Source: RUG695 sp050943135 (lineage in GTDB: Bacteria; Planctomycetota; Planctomycetia; Pirellulales; Thermoguttaceae). Taken from it: a stretch of DNA of 64,000 nucleotides. The notes beneath the pieces are model-generated. The model was given only the letters and a program-made list of their open reading frames with translations. It made no database searches and was not told the DNA's origin. Shown piece after piece: positions 35,607 to 44,628 of this stretch; the first letter of the stretch is position 1, and every line of letters begins with the position of its first letter. Both the position numbers and the translations under genes were made by a program. Location: the NCBI GenBank assembly GCA_050943135.1, contig JBMNOP010000004.1, positions 165,573 to 229,572 on the forward strand, in the 5' to 3' direction.

Positions 35607-36764
35607 ATGAAAACGCTCAATGTCGGAATGCTCGGGTGCGGGTTTATGGGGCGCACCCATTCGAACGCGTACAATCAAGTCTCGCACTTCTTCCCGGAAC
35701 TCCCCTTTAAGCCTGTCCTGAAATGTTGTTACGGAAGACCCGAAGACCTCGAAACACTCAAAAAGTTTCAACGGGCGTGGGGCTACGAAGAGATCGAAAC
35801 CGATTGGCACAAACTGATCGCCCGAAACGACATTGATATCGTCAATGTGGTCGCGCCGAACTTCCTACACAAAGACATGGTGATCGAAGCGGCCGCCGCC
35901 GGAAAGATGATTATCTGCGAAAAGCCTCTCGCAATGGATGCCGCCGAGGCGCAGGAAATGGTCGAGGCGGTCGAAAAGGCGGGTGTCGCAAACATGGTTT
36001 CGTTCTGCTACCGCCGTAACCCGGCCATCTCCCTCTTCAAACAGGTTGTCGACGAAGGACGGATCGGTCGGCCGTTCCACTATCGTGCCCTTTACCTGCA
36101 AGACTATACGATCAGCCAAAAGGTTCCCGCCGGCGGAGCTTCGCTCTGGCGACTCGACGCAAAAGTCGCAGGAAGCGGCGTCACGGGAGACCTTCTGGCT
36201 CATTCGATCGACACGGCGGAATGGATCAACGGCCCGATCAAACGTGTCTGTGCCAAGACCGAAATCTTTATCAAGGAGCGAAAAAACGCCGAAACCGGGG
36301 AAATGGTCCCGATCACGATCGATGACGCTTGTATGTTCCTGGCCGTTTTCGAAAACGGCTCGATCGGCACCTTCGAAAGTTCCCGTTACGCGCGTGGGCG
36401 GAAAAACTTCCAGACCATGGAACTCAACGGTGAAAAAGGGGCCCTCTACTTCAATCTCGAAGAGCCGGAATATATCCGTTTCTTCCGCTACGCCGACCCG
36501 TCCGGCCAGAAAATTGAAGATCACCTGACCGGTTGGCAGAAAATCCTTGTCACCAACAGCGAACACCCCTACATGAATCACTACTGGGTGCCCGGCACGA
36601 CGATCGGCTACGAACATTACTTCATTAACCAGCTGGCCGATTTCCTTGCCGGGATTTCGGGCGGTTCGGAATGTCGTCCGAACATGCGCGACGCCCTACG
36701 AGTCCAGAAGGTCTGCGATGCTGTGTTGCAGAGCGCCAAGGAAGAGAAGTGGGTCGACCTCTGA
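35607..36764 (+). CDS. Gfo/Idh/MocA family NAD(P)-dependent oxidoreductase
   Basis: 385 residues. The Rossmann N-terminus has GCGFMGRTHSNAY (residues ~10-22) and the family's EKP motif in IICEKPLAMDAAEA near 115. The C-terminal alpha/beta substrate domain contains GDLLAHSIDTAEW, the usual H-x-x-D region with the catalytic His. Such enzymes oxidise or reduce sugars or inositols (glucose-fructose, inositol, glycosidase-type reactions). The substrate is not readable, although the neighbouring cluster is rich in sugar-related genes. The next gene follows 90 nt later, beyond a hairpin that may end this transcript. Confidence 0.92.
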   Translation: MKTLNVGMLGCGFMGRTHSNAYNQVSHFFPELPFKPVLKCCYGRPEDLETLKKFQRAWGYEEIETDWHKLIARNDIDIVNVVAPNFLHKDMVIEAAAAGKMIICEKPLAMDAAEAQEMVEAVEKAGVANMVSFCYRRNPAISLFKQVVDEGRIGRPFHYRALYLQDYTISQKVPAGGASLWRLDAKVAGSGVTGDLLAHSIDTAEWINGPIKRVCAKTEIFIKERKNAETGEMVPITIDDACMFLAVFENGSIGTFESSRYARGRKNFQTMELNGEKGALYFNLEEPEYIRFFRYADPSGQKIEDHLTGWQKILVTNSEHPYMNHYWVPGTTIGYEHYFINQLADFLAGISGGSECRPNMRDALRVQKVCDAVLQSAKEEKWVDL

Positions 36765-36789
36765 TCCCCCTGCCTTTGCGGATGGTTTT

Positions 36790-36815
36790 GTCGTGTCGGG
36801 TCTTTCCGGCACGAC
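36790..36815 (+). terminator. Hairpin after the Gfo/Idh/MocA gene
   Basis: GTCGTGTCGG pairs with CCGGCACGAC (10 bp including one G-T) over a 6-nt loop, followed by GTCTTTGTGT. The T-run is poor. Confidence 0.5.
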
Positions 36816-36854
36816 GTCTTTGTGTATCGACAACACTTCTTTCGGAAAACTTCA

Positions 36855-38009
36855 ATGCGCATTGACTCTTGGGAAATCCGGCTTCTCCGTATTCCGCTCG
36901 CCGAACCTTTCTACATGGCCGACCGTGCGATCGACCATTGTGACACGGTCTATGTCGCGGCCGAGGGAGGCGGAAAGATCGGATGGGGAGAAGTCGCTCC
37001 GGGAAATGCCCCCTTCTTGACCGAAGAATCGGCTTCCGGTGTTTTTGCACTGTTGCGTGATCACCTCCTGCCGAGTCTCCCCCGCCCCCACTCTTGGGAG
37101 TCCTCCGACACACTTGCCAAGGCAATGAGTTCGATCCGTGGGAACCGGCATGCCAAAGGAGCCCTCGACCTTGCCTGGCAAGACCTTTTCGCCCGAATCA
37201 GAGAAAAGCCGCTCTGGCAAACCCTCGGCGGAGAAGAGCGCCCGATCGAAGTCGGCCTAACCTTTGACCGTCTTCCGACCCACGAAGACCTCTACACCGA
37301 ACTGCAACGGGCGCGAGACGAAAAGTTTCGACGCATTACCATCAAGATACGGCCCGGCTGGGAAGTGCAGGCCGTCGGTGCCGCCCGTTCGCTCTGCCCC
37401 TGGCCGATGCAGCTCCAGGTCGATATCGAAGGAGCATTCAGTCCCAACGAACAGGGGGAAACGCTTTTCCGCATACAAGACTTTATGCTCCAGGCAGTCG
37501 AACAGCCGTTCCCGCCGTCCGATCTCTTATCTCACGCAATCTTTCAGGAGAACTGTCGGGTTCCCCTGGCACTTGACGAATCGCTCCCAAGCCTGCGCGA
37601 GGCGCTCATCGCGCTCGACATTGGGGGTGGGCGGGTCTTCTGCCTGAAACCGGCACGGCTCGGTGGTTTGAGTGAAACGGTTCTTGTTCACCGCGAAGCA
37701 CAGAAAGCGGGCATCGCCTGTTACGCAGGTTTCGATCTTGGCACCTCGGTGGCCTATCGCCACATGTTGGCGGCCGCGTCGCTTTCCGGCTGTACGCTCC
37801 CCGCCGATTGGATCCGTTTTTCCGAAGTCTTTATCGAAGAACCGGGCATACCGCTCGCCCCTTCCCTTCACTCCTTCCCCGGTAAAAAAGAGGCCGACCC
37901 GCCGAGAGAATGGCAGGCCATTGACCTGTGGCAGGAACCGGGAATCGGCTTTAACCCCGACCGGGATCGTATCGAGAAATACACCGTCGACCGGGAGGTC
38001 TTCGCCTGA
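36855..38009 (+). CDS. Enolase-superfamily enzyme, o-succinylbenzoate synthase / N-acylamino acid racemase type
   Basis: 384 residues from the ATG at 36855; a GTG at 36822 would add 11 residues. The muconate-lactonizing subgroup pattern is complete: catalytic Lys in TIKIRPGW, metal ligands Asp in QVDIEGAF, Glu in VEQPFPPSDLLSHA and Asp in LALDESLPS, and the second catalytic Lys in CLKPARLGGL. The EQPFxxxDLLxHAxxQ wording is closest to the MenC/OSBS and N-succinylamino acid racemase branch. If MenC, it makes o-succinylbenzoate for menaquinone, but no other men genes are present here. It is therefore left without a symbol. No clear ribosome site. Confidence 0.82.
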   Translation: MRIDSWEIRLLRIPLAEPFYMADRAIDHCDTVYVAAEGGGKIGWGEVAPGNAPFLTEESASGVFALLRDHLLPSLPRPHSWESSDTLAKAMSSIRGNRHAKGALDLAWQDLFARIREKPLWQTLGGEERPIEVGLTFDRLPTHEDLYTELQRARDEKFRRITIKIRPGWEVQAVGAARSLCPWPMQLQVDIEGAFSPNEQGETLFRIQDFMLQAVEQPFPPSDLLSHAIFQENCRVPLALDESLPSLREALIALDIGGGRVFCLKPARLGGLSETVLVHREAQKAGIACYAGFDLGTSVAYRHMLAAASLSGCTLPADWIRFSEVFIEEPGIPLAPSLHSFPGKKEADPPREWQAIDLWQEPGIGFNPDRDRIEKYTVDREVFA

Positions 38010-38059
38010 AAAACCGGTTTCGGGCAACAAAGATGTGTAGCGGTGGCGCTTCCGAAATT

Positions 38060-39811
38060 CTATCCAAGGTAAGCGCCCCGGAGTGCGACCAGTTTGCGAA
38101 ACGCGGGTTTTGGAGAGCCGTCGGCCTTGACCAACCCGGAATGGGGAAACAAGAATTTCTGTGTGTCGAGGCTGTCATCGAACGAGGCAATCTCAACCAC
38201 CGCCGGCTCTAAAATTTCTGCGGGTCGTCCTTCCTTTTCGGAATCGCCGACAGGATCGGCATGGGGACGCCTATCGGTCCTTTCGGACGCGACGACTTCT
38301 TTATCTCCCAATTCTCCCGTACGCTTCGTCGTCTCGTCGTCGTCCAATTCACTGAACGTTTTGGTGTCGTCGCGCGTTTCATCGAAACTCTCCTGTTCGA
38401 CGGAAAGTTCGGCGTCGGTTGCAAGATCATCGAAACAGTTCCAAAATATCCCGCGAATCGTTTTACGTGTCAGGAGCGAAAGAAACGAACGGTGAGTGTT
38501 CTCTTGCTGGGTCTCGAGTGTCCAGATCGGTTTCGGCTTGCCATCGAAACCGTCCCAGTGCGGGTCGTACAACGAAGGAGCGCTCGGAACCGAGAAGGAA
38601 ACGTAAAGAGGTTTTCCGAGAGAACTCCACTGGTCGAGCAGCCAGTTTAGCTCGAACGCGTCACGGGGCAACGTCGCCTCGGGCGAGAGTCCGTAGTTGA
38701 TACTGACAAAATACCCGTCAAACACGCGCCGCGAAAGGAGTGTCTCGGCCAGTTCCAAAGGGGGGATCTCCGACTTGTGTCGGAGCGAGTCGCCCCAGGG
38801 GCGTTCAATCCCGATAAGGATCAACGCATCGGGATTCCGTTCCCGAATCTGACGGGCCATCGTATCGGCCCACTCTATCCTCTTCTGAACAAGGATGGAA
38901 TCCATCTCATTCCCGAGTCCGCTGGCAACCACCCACTTATTGATTTTGGAGGCGTACCGACCAATCAGCTCGTCGGTGTGACGGAAAAGGTGTTGGCGCA
39001 GGGTGTAGGGCTCTTCGAGTGTACCGAGAATCCATGGCGGAAGCGACTCGCGATCCCATTTGACAATCGGACCGAAGATCGGTTCGAGATTATTCTTTTG
39101 TGCGGTCTCGATGAACCGATCCAGGAGATCCCAACGGCAAACGCCCGGTTCCGGCTCGAGCTGACGCCATGCGTAGGTCGTATTCCACACCTGAAATGCG
39201 CTGGAGTAGGAGGGGTGTGCCTCAAAAAAATGTTGGAGTTGTTCCATCTGGAACGATCGCCCCCCAACGAACATCGGATACGCTTCGGTCTGTACCTTCC
39301 GCGCATAGAGAGACTGTTCCAAAAACAGATCGAGCAGCAAGTGGCTCGTCTGCAGAAGAGAATTGAAAACCGCGACCCCCACCTCGTTGAAATCGCTATC
39401 CTCGGGATTCTTTGTGAGAAAGCGGATCATCTTACGGCGGGCGGAATGAATCGCCTTTTTTACCGAATCGGAAATCAGAAGACCTTTCCGTTCCCACTCA
39501 TATTCCCGTTTGATGATGCGCGTCATCTGGCCGCGCACCAGTTCCCGAAGAAGATGAAACGGCTCGGAGCGAGGACGGAGAACCTCGGTCGAAAAGAAGG
39601 TAAGCCCGAACCTTTTGGAAAACCAAGGAACGTGGATCATCCCCGGCTCTTTCCAGTCGACCGAAAGCTTCAGGATCCCGTTTGTCTCGTTCTCTTCCGT
39701 CAGCGAAACGGTACTGCGCATCGGCAAGTGGCCATTCCGGGCAAAAAACGCCTGGCGGATATAATGCCGCGGGAAGTATTTGACAGGATAGATGAAACGA
39801 AATACAAACAA
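38060..39811 (-). CDS. GH10-like (xylanase-fold) protein without the usual nucleophile
   Basis: 583 residues from a TTG at 39811 with an AGGCAGG site. The promoter at 39888-39916 starts transcription near 39881, which argues against the GTG at 39883. The N-terminal ~170 residues are a helical/beta region seen in planctomycete relatives (LSTEVLRPRSEPFHLLREL-like). A TIM barrel resembling GH10 follows: TYAWRQLEPEPG, GPIVKWDRESLPPWI, and the acid/base region WVVASGLGNEM. Where GH10 has the nucleophile in T-E-L/F, this protein has YVSFSVPS, so the second catalytic Glu is missing. Late in the barrel a ~70-residue acidic insert is present. Glycoside hydrolysis by the normal retaining mechanism is doubtful. 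Confidence 0.7.
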   Translation of the reverse strand: MFVFRFIYPVKYFPRHYIRQAFFARNGHLPMRSTVSLTEENETNGILKLSVDWKEPGMIHVPWFSKRFGLTFFSTEVLRPRSEPFHLLRELVRGQMTRIIKREYEWERKGLLISDSVKKAIHSARRKMIRFLTKNPEDSDFNEVGVAVFNSLLQTSHLLLDLFLEQSLYARKVQTEAYPMFVGGRSFQMEQLQHFFEAHPSYSSAFQVWNTTYAWRQLEPEPGVCRWDLLDRFIETAQKNNLEPIFGPIVKWDRESLPPWILGTLEEPYTLRQHLFRHTDELIGRYASKINKWVVASGLGNEMDSILVQKRIEWADTMARQIRERNPDALILIGIERPWGDSLRHKSEIPPLELAETLLSRRVFDGYFVSINYGLSPEATLPRDAFELNWLLDQWSSLGKPLYVSFSVPSAPSLYDPHWDGFDGKPKPIWTLETQQENTHRSFLSLLTRKTIRGIFWNCFDDLATDAELSVEQESFDETRDDTKTFSELDDDETTKRTGELGDKEVVASERTDRRPHADPVGDSEKEGRPAEILEPAVVEIASFDDSLDTQKFLFPHSGLVKADGSPKPAFRKLVALRGAYLG

Positions 39812-39887
39812 GGGAACCTGCCTAATAAGGACCTTTCCGGCGAAACAAACAAAGACCGGGAGGAAAATCGTTCCTCTCCACACTCTG

Positions 39888-39916
39888 ATTTTATTTCATT
39901 CCCCTAGTCCTGTCAA
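39888..39916 (-). promoter_or_regulatory. Sigma70-type promoter for the GH10-like gene
   Basis: On the minus strand a consensus TTGACA (39916-39911), a 17-bp spacer and TAAAAT (39893-39888). It overlaps the 3' end of the cyclase-family gene. Confidence 0.7.
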
Positions 39917-40711
39917 GTTTCCTTCCCCTGCGCCCGTCTCGACGATTGCCGCGGCGCGAACCGGGGAAGCGTCGCCTCGATGCAACCGCAGCGGGAACGC
40001 CGCCAGGGTAAAGAGACCCTCCCGCCACGAATCGGTAAGAGGGGGAAGGATAGCCGGAAGCTCGTCGGGACAGAGAAGGTTTTCGAGTAAGAGGACGGGC
40101 GGGGTACGCCCGAGCAAAATCCGGTGCGACTCGGCGTCGGCATGAAGAAACAGAGATTCAACCGAGGCGCAACGCGACGAAAGGGACGCGGGAAGCGGTC
40201 CGTCTTCCGGGGTGTAGTGATCGAGGGCCGAAAGAGAGGGGGTCTCGAGCCCCAGCAGGCGGATCGACCGTTCGGCAAGCCATTCAGCGGTTTCCGGAAG
40301 AAGCGAGGGGAACGCGGTATAAAAGTCCGATTCCCCCCAACGTCGCGACCATCCGGTCTTGAGGATTACCGCCTCCGCCTCCAGAAAGACAGGCTCAAAC
40401 GGGCGCAAAAGCTCGGGAACGATGAGCGGCGGAAGCATACCGAAGCAAAACCGATCTGCCATCTCCGTCAGATCGACTGCTGCCGCCTTCAGCCAAAACG
40501 TCTCGAGCAGAAAATCGTCCGAGACTTCTCCGTCCTCGAAACAGTGAAAAGGAAAATCGAGGTGGGTCCCGGTGTGCGACCCAAACGCCAGGTCCGAGAC
40601 AAAAAATCCGTCGGCCTCATGTTCCGCCGCCGAGCGTGAACGAAAAAAGGGATCGCCGGGGTAGACCGGCATCCCAATTTCCATCGTGTGGGTCAAATCG
40701 ATAACACGCAT
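39896..40711 (-). CDS. Cyclase-family (kynurenine formamidase-like) metal hydrolase
   Basis: 271 residues. The metal-binding signature HxGTHxDxPxH is complete in GSHTGTHLDFPFH near residues 43-55, and the N-terminus RVIDLTHTMEIGMPVYPGDP is typical. These enzymes hydrolyse amide or lactam bonds, for example N-formylkynurenine, using Mn or Zn. Later motifs (LLGLETPSLSALD) match the family's GIDTxSxD region. The ATG overlaps the TGA of the upstream TPR gene by one base, so translation is coupled. The substrate is unknown; no kynurenine pathway genes are nearby. Confidence 0.88.
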   Translation of the reverse strand: MRVIDLTHTMEIGMPVYPGDPFFRSRSAAEHEADGFFVSDLAFGSHTGTHLDFPFHCFEDGEVSDDFLLETFWLKAAAVDLTEMADRFCFGMLPPLIVPELLRPFEPVFLEAEAVILKTGWSRRWGESDFYTAFPSLLPETAEWLAERSIRLLGLETPSLSALDHYTPEDGPLPASLSSRCASVESLFLHADAESHRILLGRTPPVLLLENLLCPDELPAILPPLTDSWREGLFTLAAFPLRLHRGDASPVRAAAIVETGAGEGNLTGLGE

Positions 40712-42861
40712 CAGTCCGGTGTCCAGAGTTTCGATCCACCACCAGACGGGGCAGCGGTGTCGGGAGTCCAGAGATTGGGGGTATCGGCAGGTTCGGCCGG
40801 CGCAGCCGCGGATGCCCCCATCGTGCGAGGAGTTCCGTCGGGATTGACCAATCCGAGGCTCACCATCAGCATCTGAAGTTCCGTCATCGCTTCCGGCTCA
40901 TTGCGGTGGGCTGTTATCACGTGAGTAATGGTTCGCTGAAATTCGTCGGGCCTCCCCATGGCCAGCTGGAGCGCCGCCTCTCGCAGGTTGAGGGTGGCGT
41001 CGGAAAGACCGGCTTCTTGTGCAACCTTTTTCCCTTCGGCAATCAGCTCGAGCGCGCGGGCGGCATCTCCGGTCGACTCGGCTTTGGCAATCTTTACCTG
41101 ATAGGCCATAAAACGCGCTTCGGCGTTCTCTTTGTCGGCGGGGAGCGAAAGAATACGATCACTCAGACGTGTCATTGCCTCGTCTTCTCCGAAAAGCGAG
41201 GCAACTCGGAGTAACTGTCCGGCAGCAGAAACCGAAAGTTTCGAAACATCGATCCGATTCCAGCGCCAAATCGGTATTCGTTGGAAGAAGGTCAGGACGG
41301 TTGTATCGTCCCCTTCCGGCGGGATGATGGGATCCGGCTGCGGCACCCCGAGTTTGTCGCGGAGCGCCCTGGCGAGCTCTTCGGAAAACTGCGGATCGGT
41401 CTGGAACGCGACCATCTGAATCAAACCGGCAAGAACACGGGCACTCTCCGGCTTTTTGGCATAGGCGGCGGGAGTTTCCCCATCGAGAAAATCGCTCGGG
41501 TGAGCAATCCACTCGTCGATAAAAACCCTCTCAAAATAGTCGCGATATAACTTTTCCAGATCTTCGGCCGAAGGACCGGGAGTCTCTTTGATCTGGAATT
41601 CGGGATCAAGGCGTGTAAAAAGCCAGGGGACTTTGGTCAGGAGGGTCGTCTCGATTTCCGAGCCGAGATTTTCTCCGAGGATTTCGGTCAGGAAAGAAAG
41701 GAGCGCCTCGCGATTTGGGTCAAGGACTTGGATTTCGATCCGGGCGTCTCGATCGGTCTGTTTTCCGAAGAAAAGGAACGTCCCGAGAGGAACCGGCGTA
41801 TTTTCGATGGTCGGGGTCCGCCCCGGCTCCGGGAACGGTCGGTCGACAACGCGGAACACGTGACTCGGCGCGGGGCGTTCAGCCGAGCCGAACCGACGGG
41901 GATCAAACGGCATACTGATGATACGCGGCGTCGAGAGGAGTGTCTCGATCGCTTTGTCGGGGTCAACGATCGTGCGAACCACCTGAATCACTTCGAGATC
42001 GTCGCTTAACTGACGACGTGCCATCATCGCCGCCGTTTCGGCATCGACCGCATCATCGAACGCGACCCGGTCGGAAGCCGCGAATTTTTTCATTGCGTCG
42101 GCGGCAGCCGCGTCATCTCCGAGCCAGAAGTTTACCAGACCGAGACTCCGATAGAGGTTCGGCCACTGACCGGCACAGGAGAGGAGCTCTTCGAGAAGCG
42201 TTTTCCCCTTTTTCCAATGCCCCGTCGCCAAACGAACCGCCGCGTCGGCGTATTTGTCGCGGAACGGAAAATCTTCGGGAGCTGCCGGATCGAACGAGAG
42301 CTCCTTTTCGATGAGCGGGATATCTTTGCGGCGATAGATCTGACCTAAAAGCGCGGCGGTTTCAAGGCTTTTCGGGCTGAACGACTGTACCAATTTCGCC
42401 AGAGCGACCGCTGCGTAGACCCGCCCCCGTTCCAAAAGCTGCGGGGCAACGATCGCCAAGGGAAGGAGAAGCGCGCCATCAATCTTTCCGGGTTCGTTCT
42501 TTTCGATTCCGTCGATCAGCGCCGAAAGAGCTGCCGGGGTATCGCCGCTGATGGCCCGGCCGATTGCGTACTCGGCAATCGCCCGGGGATTGTCGGGTTC
42601 GGCTCCTCGGAACGACTCTGCCGCGGCGAGAAACTCTTCGAAACGGCCGCTTTCCCGAAGTGCCAGACACTTGGCCGAGGCCAGACAGGCACAATTCGGA
42701 TGATCCTTTTCGAGGGTCTCGATCATGGCCAGCACACCGGCAAACTGACCGTTCGCCAGCGAGGTCTCGAGCTGCTGCAGATCTTTGAGCAGATCGGGGC
42801 AGCAGAATCGAATTTTCTTGTCGCGACCGCCGGGGCAGGGAGAATAGGAATCGAGAGGCAT
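40711..42861 (-). CDS. TPR protein with degenerate N-terminal SEC-C-like zinc motif
   Basis: 716 residues from the ATG at 42861, chosen for its GGAG site at a 7-nt spacing; the open frame extends further upstream without one. The N-terminus PCPGGRDKKIRFCC resembles SEC-C (PCPCGSGKKYKKCC) with three of four cysteines. The rest is helical TPR-like repeats (LAMIETLEKDHPNCACLASAKCLALRESG, GHWKKGKTLLEELL), with a central alpha/beta segment around 330-420 (RVVDRPFPEPG). No membrane helices. It probably acts as a protein-binding scaffold; SEC-C modules usually bind ribosome or SecB-like partners. It is the first gene of a two-gene operon with the cyclase-family hydrolase. Confidence 0.72.
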   Translation of the reverse strand: MPLDSYSPCPGGRDKKIRFCCPDLLKDLQQLETSLANGQFAGVLAMIETLEKDHPNCACLASAKCLALRESGRFEEFLAAAESFRGAEPDNPRAIAEYAIGRAISGDTPAALSALIDGIEKNEPGKIDGALLLPLAIVAPQLLERGRVYAAVALAKLVQSFSPKSLETAALLGQIYRRKDIPLIEKELSFDPAAPEDFPFRDKYADAAVRLATGHWKKGKTLLEELLSCAGQWPNLYRSLGLVNFWLGDDAAAADAMKKFAASDRVAFDDAVDAETAAMMARRQLSDDLEVIQVVRTIVDPDKAIETLLSTPRIISMPFDPRRFGSAERPAPSHVFRVVDRPFPEPGRTPTIENTPVPLGTFLFFGKQTDRDARIEIQVLDPNREALLSFLTEILGENLGSEIETTLLTKVPWLFTRLDPEFQIKETPGPSAEDLEKLYRDYFERVFIDEWIAHPSDFLDGETPAAYAKKPESARVLAGLIQMVAFQTDPQFSEELARALRDKLGVPQPDPIIPPEGDDTTVLTFFQRIPIWRWNRIDVSKLSVSAAGQLLRVASLFGEDEAMTRLSDRILSLPADKENAEARFMAYQVKIAKAESTGDAARALELIAEGKKVAQEAGLSDATLNLREAALQLAMGRPDEFQRTITHVITAHRNEPEAMTELQMLMVSLGLVNPDGTPRTMGASAAAPAEPADTPNLWTPDTAAPSGGGSKLWTPD

Positions 42862-42905
42862 GACGTTTCTCCAAGGTTGAATTGACACAAACGGATGGCA
42901 TGTTG

Positions 42906-42933
42906 ATTCTACCCTAAAAGGGGTTGTCTGCAA
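42906..42933 (-). promoter_or_regulatory. Candidate promoter for the TPR/SEC-C-like gene
   Basis: On the minus strand TTGCAG (42933-42928), a 16-bp spacer and TAGAAT (42911-42906), 45 nt before the ATG at 42861. Confidence 0.5.
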
Positions 42934-43269
42934 GAACCACCGCCTGCCTCGAGGACACGCGTGCGCGGACGATAAAGTGGCGGATCGTGCCGAACTTTTC
43001 ACGGTTCGAAAATCGATCCGGGCCGCGTTGATTCGGTTCCCTTCGGTCGAAAGCCGCTGCGACCGACCGAAAAATTTTCCGGGGGAGTTTTTTTTACTCC
43101 TCGGGATGGGTATAATGGGAGAAAACGCCCATGGCAAATGTTAGTTTAGGCGCGCTTCGGGAACTTGGGCAATTTCGTGCGGCGGCATGTTTCAGGCGGC
43201 GTCATTTCCTCTCGCCCCTCGCCCGGCCCCCCGAACGTAGGCGCCGTTTCGATTATTTGAGGAGTTATC
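42934..43269. other. Divergent region between TPR gene and DUF1080 gene
   Basis: Non-coding as far as I can see. It contains a TATAAT at 43111-43116 on the plus strand, 154 nt before the DUF1080 ATG, without a usable -35, so it is a weak promoter candidate. No hairpin terminator or repeat was seen. Confidence 0.4.
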
Positions 43270-44577
43270 ATGAAAAAGTTTCAGTGGTTGTCGTCTCTCT
43301 TGACGGCGCTCGTGGTCACCGCGGCGGCCTGTTTCGGTGCCCAGGAAGAAGAAGAGGGATTTGTCTCTCTCTTTAATGGGAAAGATCTGAGCGGTTGGGT
43401 CCAAAAAGGAGGAACGGCTTTCTATAGGGTCGAAGACGGCATGATCATCGGCGAGTGCAATCCGGAATGCGGAAGTAACTCGTTCATGTGTACCGAGCAG
43501 GAGTTCGGTAATTTCATCTTCAAATGCGAGTACAAAGTCGATGTTCCCGGCAACTCCGGAGTCCAGTTCCGCAGTCACTGTCGTCCTGAGGGGGATCGGT
43601 CTCGCGTCTTCGGTTATCAGTACGAAATCGATCCTTCCACTCCCTCGTCCGATACCGGCCGTATTTATGACGAAGGGCGTCGGGGTCATCAACATGGAAT
43701 TGTCTGGCTCAACGACGTTGACCCGGAAGCTCGTGCCGCCGCCGACAAATCGTACAAACCGGGAGAATGGAACTCGATTGAAATTCAGTGTGTCGGTCCT
43801 TCGATCCGAACCTGGCTCAACGGGAACGAAGTCACCAACACCTTTGACTACGTAGACATGTCGGGCTTCTTCGGCCTGCAGATTCATGCCGGAAAACAGG
43901 GGAAGATCTGCTGGAAGAATATCCGTATCAAGGATCTCGGCACCAGCGAATGGAAATCCTTCTTCGTTAAAAACGACAACGGTCAATGGGAAATCGTCGA
44001 CGCCTACAAAGTTGTTCCCGAATGCTGGAGTTTTACCGAAAAGGACGGTCGCGAAGTTCTTTGGGGTCACCACACCCACGATGAACAGCGTGACGGTCTT
44101 ATCGTCTCCTTCCACAACTACGACAATTTCGTTGCCCGTGTCAGCTACATGATCAATGGCGGAAACAGCGCACTCTACTTCCGTGCCGAAGAAGTCAAAA
44201 CGCCATGGCTTCTCCGAGGCTATCAAAACGAAATCTCCGGGGACTCCAACGAAGCTCACATTTGGCACACCTCCGGAACACCGTCCGATCCCCCGGGACG
44301 CGGCTGGATCGCTAAAGAAGGTGAAAAACCAAGCAGCGAATTCGTTGAAAAAATTCGAAACAATCTTGGCTGGAATGTCATCGCCACCGTAGCACTCGAT
44401 GACCACCTGATGACCTTCCTGAACGGCTACAAAATCGTTGACATGCACGATCCGATCGGCGAAAAAACCGGGAAACTCGGCCTGCAACTCCACGGAAGCG
44501 CTAATGTCGACATGTGGTTCTATGACTTCCAAGTCATTGAGATCACTCCCGAAATGAAGGCCTTGATCAAACGTTGA
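43270..44577 (+). CDS. Exported protein with two DUF1080 (3-keto-disaccharide hydrolase-type) domains
   Basis: 435 residues. A signal peptide (~1-23, ending ACFGAQ) precedes a first DUF1080 domain (~30-228: FVSLFNGKDLSGW, NSGVQFRS, GYQYEID, WNSIEIQCVG, INTWLNGNEV-like, IHAGKQGKICWKNIRI) and a second, more diverged one (~235-430: FVARVSYMINGGNSALYFRAE, GYQNEISGD, WNVIATVALDDHLMTFLNG, LQLHGSANVDMWFYD). DUF1080 is a concanavalin-like lectin/glucanase fold; characterised members hydrolyse 3-keto-glycosides. A clear AGGAG precedes the ATG. It is followed 51 nt later by another DUF1080 gene, and a Gfo/Idh/MocA enzyme is 6.5 kb upstream. Such enzymes sometimes make the keto-sugar substrate. Confidence 0.92.
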   Translation: MKKFQWLSSLLTALVVTAAACFGAQEEEEGFVSLFNGKDLSGWVQKGGTAFYRVEDGMIIGECNPECGSNSFMCTEQEFGNFIFKCEYKVDVPGNSGVQFRSHCRPEGDRSRVFGYQYEIDPSTPSSDTGRIYDEGRRGHQHGIVWLNDVDPEARAAADKSYKPGEWNSIEIQCVGPSIRTWLNGNEVTNTFDYVDMSGFFGLQIHAGKQGKICWKNIRIKDLGTSEWKSFFVKNDNGQWEIVDAYKVVPECWSFTEKDGREVLWGHHTHDEQRDGLIVSFHNYDNFVARVSYMINGGNSALYFRAEEVKTPWLLRGYQNEISGDSNEAHIWHTSGTPSDPPGRGWIAKEGEKPSSEFVEKIRNNLGWNVIATVALDDHLMTFLNGYKIVDMHDPIGEKTGKLGLQLHGSANVDMWFYDFQVIEITPEMKALIKR

Positions 44578-44628
44578 GAAATAAAAATCCACACAAAATC
44601 ATCTATCAAACAGGGTAAGGATAAACAG

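Noticed and set aside
36855..38009. Naming the enolase-superfamily gene menC
   Set aside because: The motifs fit OSBS and N-succinylamino acid racemase equally, and no menaquinone genes are adjacent.
43192..44592. Minus-strand open frame (466 codons) opposite the two-domain DUF1080 gene
   Set aside because: The DUF1080 motifs, signal peptide and AGGAG site are on the plus strand; the other frame has no motif.
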